From assembly GCF_009727055.1 (NCBI RefSeq), contig NW_024063779.1, positions 699,410-763,409 on the forward strand: a stretch of 64,000 nucleotides of DNA, in the 5' to 3' direction. The notes below the pieces were generated by a model that did no database searches, was not told where the DNA came from, and saw nothing but the letters and a program-made list of their open reading frames with translations. Origin of the DNA: Benincasa hispida (lineage: Eukaryota > Streptophyta > Magnoliopsida > Cucurbitales > Cucurbitaceae). Made by a program: the position numbers and the translations under genes. Of this stretch, positions 60,802 through 64,000 are shown piece by piece (the stretch's first letter is position 1; the number at the start of each line of letters is the position of its first letter).

Positions 60802-61795
60802 TCATTCTCCATTAAACGTTGCGGTGCCTTTCTTCTTCCTCCGTCCGAAAACCATTCGAATCCTTTTATTTGCCATTTTTCTTCCTCCCTTTACCGTCGT
60901 AGCCTCATTTCTTCCTTCGGCCGTGAGCTTTTTCTCTTGTTGTTGTCGTTGTGAGTTGATCTACCGAAGAGTTTTCTCCATCCGAAGTGTTTTCTTTGAC
61001 TAAGGTAAAGTTTTTTCTTTAATTTTTTCCAATATATGTATTTGTTTATAAAATTGAGGATCAAGATTGAAAATGTATAGTTTATGGATCCATGATTTAA
61101 ATGTATAATCTTTATATATATATATATCATTTTGTTTGCATTTGGGCTTAACTAAATGTGTAGTTTATAAATCCATGATTTAAATCTATAATTTTTAGAT
61201 ATATGTTGAACTTAGAAATTAGATTTTGTTATTTTGTTGGGCTATTTTTTGGATGATTATGTTGGCCTATTTGTTGGGTTAATATATATATATATATATC
61301 ATTTTGTTTGCATTTAGGCTGAATTAAATGTATGATTCATGGATATACTATTTTGTTTTTATTTGGACTGAATTAAATGTATAGTTTATGGATTTTAGAT
61401 TTTGGTTATTTAGATCTTATATGTTAACTTAGAAGCATACGAAAACAACCCCATGTGGGGTAAAGGCTAGGGAGTCGTCTTTAAATTTCATGTAAACTTC
61501 TATTTTCAAATTAAAGATCTAAATCTTCTTTAGTATCATGACATTTTTTTTTTTCAATATGAGTGCAGAATAATTATGTTTTCATTGTAGACTAGATATA
61601 TAATTAAGCTTAATAATGAAGGAATTAGTGGACCCGGTCCTAAAGTCTTAATATTGTTGTACATCTCTGATTAAAAAAATAATTAGTCAATCTATTTTTT
61701 TAAAAGAATGAAAAAAAAATCGTGGACTTGGTCCACGAGTCTCTATGCGACCGATTAACCAACTCAGCCGATGTGGTGCTGATTGGTTAAATGCT
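60802..61795. other. Region between the two palindrome clusters
   Basis: 60,805-61,008 is pyrimidine-rich, mixed in base composition, and ends in a donor-like CTAAG|GTAAAG at about 61,004. It looks like a transcribed first exon without a good ORF (93 codons from 60,673 read the palindromes). 61,040-61,420 has several ATGTATAGTTTATGGAT repeats around (TA)n tracts. With the palindromes on both sides, the whole of about 60,570-61,900 could be a single mobile element. Confidence 0.4.
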
Positions 61796-61848
61796 AATCG
61801 TATACACACGATTCCCCTAAATGCTAATCGTGTACGGGGTACACGATT
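61796..61848. repeat. Two further copies of the ATCGTGTACC palindrome
   Basis: 61,796-61,813 (shorter) and 61,826-61,848 (GTACGGGGTAC centre), 30 bases apart, in the same TTTAGG/CCTAAA context as the first cluster. Confidence 0.88.
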
Positions 61849-62685
61849 TCTCTATCCTAGTTTTGTCAATACTTTCCATTCCGACCTATTTTTAAAAATA
61901 TTTTTTCATATATCCCATTTTTATCAATAATTTAAAAATATACCATTTTTTTTTAAACTTTGTCCCTAAATAGAAATGTATTCAAAATTTGGTGGAGAAA
62001 ATGTAACATTCTGAAACATGCGGACAAAATGGAAACTTCACTTAAACCTTGCAACAAAAGAAAAGAAACAACATTAGATTCAAATATGATAAAGTAATAC
62101 CTCTACAAACGAAATTAAAAATTTCCAATGAAACTAAAGCCATATATCATACAACGTTTTGCACTAGAAAAATCATATACATTTAAGTTAAAATACAAGT
62201 TTGACTTTGATGTTGATTTCATTTTAGTTATTATACTTGTGAGTATTCAAATTTAGTTCTCATTCTTAAAATAGTTCTTAAAAATAGTCCATATAGTTAG
62301 TTGGTGATTGTTTTTTTTTTTTTTTCAAGCAAATAATTAGCCTCTATCAACATTCCCTCTCTTCTAGTTTCGATAATATGTTCACAATTGTGCTTTTTTT
62401 TCTTTTTTTTTTTTTTGGTAAATAGAAATTACATTATCATATTTTTCAAAAGTTAAATAAAAATTAACCTTCCAACTAACTATGAGAATTGAGTTTAAGA
62501 TTTTGAAAATATATGGACTAAATTTGAACCTTTAAAAGGATAATAATGGTAGTAATATTGGGAAGACTAACCAAATTATAGGGACAACAAAATCAAGATC
62601 TTGGCTAAACCAAATATATTATAATTACATCATTAAAAGCACCAATTAATGCCTAACAAAAATAAAACAATAACTTTATACATAT
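61849..62685. other. AT-rich intergenic region downstream of GEN1
   Basis: Poly-T runs at 62,312-62,325 and 62,398-62,417. AGTTAGTTGGTGATTG… and CAACTAACTATGAG… near 62,296 and 62,475 are loosely complementary. No gene. Confidence 0.4.
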
Positions 62686-62846
62686 ATTCTAAGACTATAG
62701 AATATGGCAATTTGCACTCCATAATCAGAGGGCACACAACAGCTCAAAGAGCTGTAGCAAAAACATAAGTGATTACATATATTCTAAGCTATAGAATTTG
62801 CACTCAATAATCAGAGTGCACACAGTAGCTCTCAAAGAGCTCTCTA
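62686..62846. repeat. Imperfect tandem duplication in the 3' leader of GEN1
   Basis: TATTCTAAG.CTATAGAAT…TTTGCACTC.ATAATCAGAG.GCACACA…AGCTC.AAAGAGCT occurs at about 62,690-62,753 and again at 62,780-62,843. The second copy ends at the stop codon of GEN1 (62,844-62,846). Confidence 0.8.
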
Positions 62847-63833
62847 GTCAAACAAAAGGCGTCGTCTTACAGACTTTGAAAGAGTGGAAGAAGTTGATGC
62901 TTTTCTCTTTCCCGTACTCGTCTCCTCGTCCTCATTTGTCAAATCTGTTGTCTCTGATGTTTGTTGTTGCGTTTTTGTTGCACGGTAGAACTCAGTAATA
63001 CTTAACTGGACACCTTTCCCTTTAGATGAATCAGACTTTCCGCTAGTCCCGCAAGCTGGTGTGGTTGGGGTCTTCTGCCTTTTCATTTCCTTTAGTTCCA
63101 ACCAAGAATTTTCAAACATAAATAAAACTTGTTCATTGCAGCTTAAGATATATCCATCACACTCACAAACCGCACAATACCAGCATTCATCAACCCTACA
63201 AGTAATCTACTGCCCTCCCTAATGGGAAGCTAGATATCGTAAACAGCAAAAAGAAACTAAGCTTTGTAGAGCTAAGCCATTCCCACTTCAATAATGTAGT
63301 ACTCAAAAAGAGACAGGGAAGAAATGAAGGATGCAACAAAAAAAAACAAACGATGATTACCTTTTCCTGTAAAAAATTGGCAGCCTGTTCAGGATATGCA
63401 GCGCCAACAAGGTCGATATTCTCATCAGTCAATAGAAACGAGCACCCGTCTTGAATATGAATTTTTGGAGAATCAGATTCGTCTGTCAAATCCACTGTTT
63501 CATCGATATCAATAGCATCATCTGGCCCAGTGCCAAACCCCTCAGAAGACCCTTCATATATAACATTGCTGAGGGTTGGGACTGCCTTCTTCCATTTGAC
63601 AACATAAAATGGATGTCCATATCTTATTTTCTCTCTAAGTATAGAATCAAACTCGTACTGGCCATATAACAAAGTTTGAATAGGATTATTAGCCATTTCT
63701 CTGAGAAAAATGGTGGATAGCATGGGGAGCATCCTCTGACGAATGTACGATGGCTCCCACCGTAGATGAAAAACTAAAAAATCAACCAGCATTTCGGTTC
63801 TTGGGCTTCCCCAGGATAAGACAAGGTCATCAT
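62844..63833 (-). CDS. GEN1: GEN1-like Holliday-junction resolvase, last two exons (5' part outside window)
   Basis: Exons 63,833-63,361 and 63,089-62,844 on the minus strand, split by a GTAATC…AAAG intron. The upstream exons lie beyond 64,000. The first exon begins mid-codon after CTGCAG and reads DDDLVLSWGSPRTEMLVDFL, then HLRWEPSYIRQRMLPMLSTI and a chromo-like stretch (YGHPFYVVKWKKA). This is the region that follows the XPG nuclease core in plant GEN1. The second exon encodes a Lys/Ser/Thr-rich tail with QLSITEFYRATK and ends VRRRLLFD. GEN1 is a nuclear structure-specific endonuclease that cuts Holliday junctions symmetrically. The catalytic XPG-N/XPG-I part is not in the window, so activity cannot be judged. 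The acceptor of the last exon was chosen because it alone keeps the frame. Confidence 0.85.
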
Positions 63834-64000
63834 CTGCAGTAGAATCACATCAAATGAGATAACAATGTAACATGTGCACAAGTTATTCAAGACAATCTTA
63901 GACACTAACTAAAGAAAAAAGGGAAAAGGCCTTCTTAAACAAACTGACACTTCATTTAATAGGTGTTTAATGAAAACAATATTATCATATAAAAGAAGAT
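63834..64000 (-). other. GEN1: GEN1 intron (partial)
   Basis: AT-rich, no open frame fitting GEN1. It ends (minus strand) in TTCTACTGCAG at 63,834. The donor lies outside the window. Confidence 0.6.

Noticed and set aside
63451..63669. 72-codon plus-strand ORF
   Set aside because: Antisense shadow of a GEN1 exon.

Overview
This is a plant nuclear window, AT-rich and dominated by LTR retrotransposons. It carries five plant genes: a GH16 glucanase, an ATL-type RING-H2 protein, a small acidic protein of unknown role, a type-B-like response regulator, and the 3' end of the Holliday-junction resolvase GEN1. The gene families point to a eudicot. The style of the repeats suggests a cucurbit, but that is an inference I could not test.

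Layout. 1-9.65 kb: two broken Ty1/copia elements, one per strand, each interrupted by a solo LTR of one abundant family (called the 1.9-kb LTR family here). 9.65-11.55 kb: a three-copy tandem repeat, then the intronless glucanase gene. 12.2-40.5 kb: one minus-strand copia element appears to have been blown apart. Its integrase, RT and RNase H lie at 12.6-15.9 kb, its protease at 37.2-37.6 kb and its gag at 40.1-40.5 kb. Between these pieces sits a stack of insertions: a hAT-like element, a 0.9-kb repeat unit split into three, a plus-strand copia with a 2.2-kb 3' LTR, and a nest of solo LTRs up to four deep whose target duplications can be read. 40.5-44.3 kb: another 1.9-kb LTR, two MITE-like elements and a 5'-truncated LINE.

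44.3-48.8 kb is a gene island: ATL RING-H2 (plus, 3 exons) and the acidic protein (minus). 48.9-53.9 kb holds a gypsy-like LTR fragment and a complete 3.1-kb CACTA transposon carrying pieces of a RING E3 gene and an Ulp1 protease. 56.2-57.4 kb is the 5-exon response regulator (minus). 59.4-62 kb holds the unbroken copy of the 0.9-kb unit and a cluster of regularly spaced palindromes. 62.8-64 kb is the end of GEN1 (minus), which continues past the window.

The genes do not form a pathway. Plant genes are transcribed singly, and nothing here suggests co-regulation. No tRNA, rRNA or CRISPR locus was recognised. Exon models are by eye, from reading frames and GT-AG sites, without transcript evidence.
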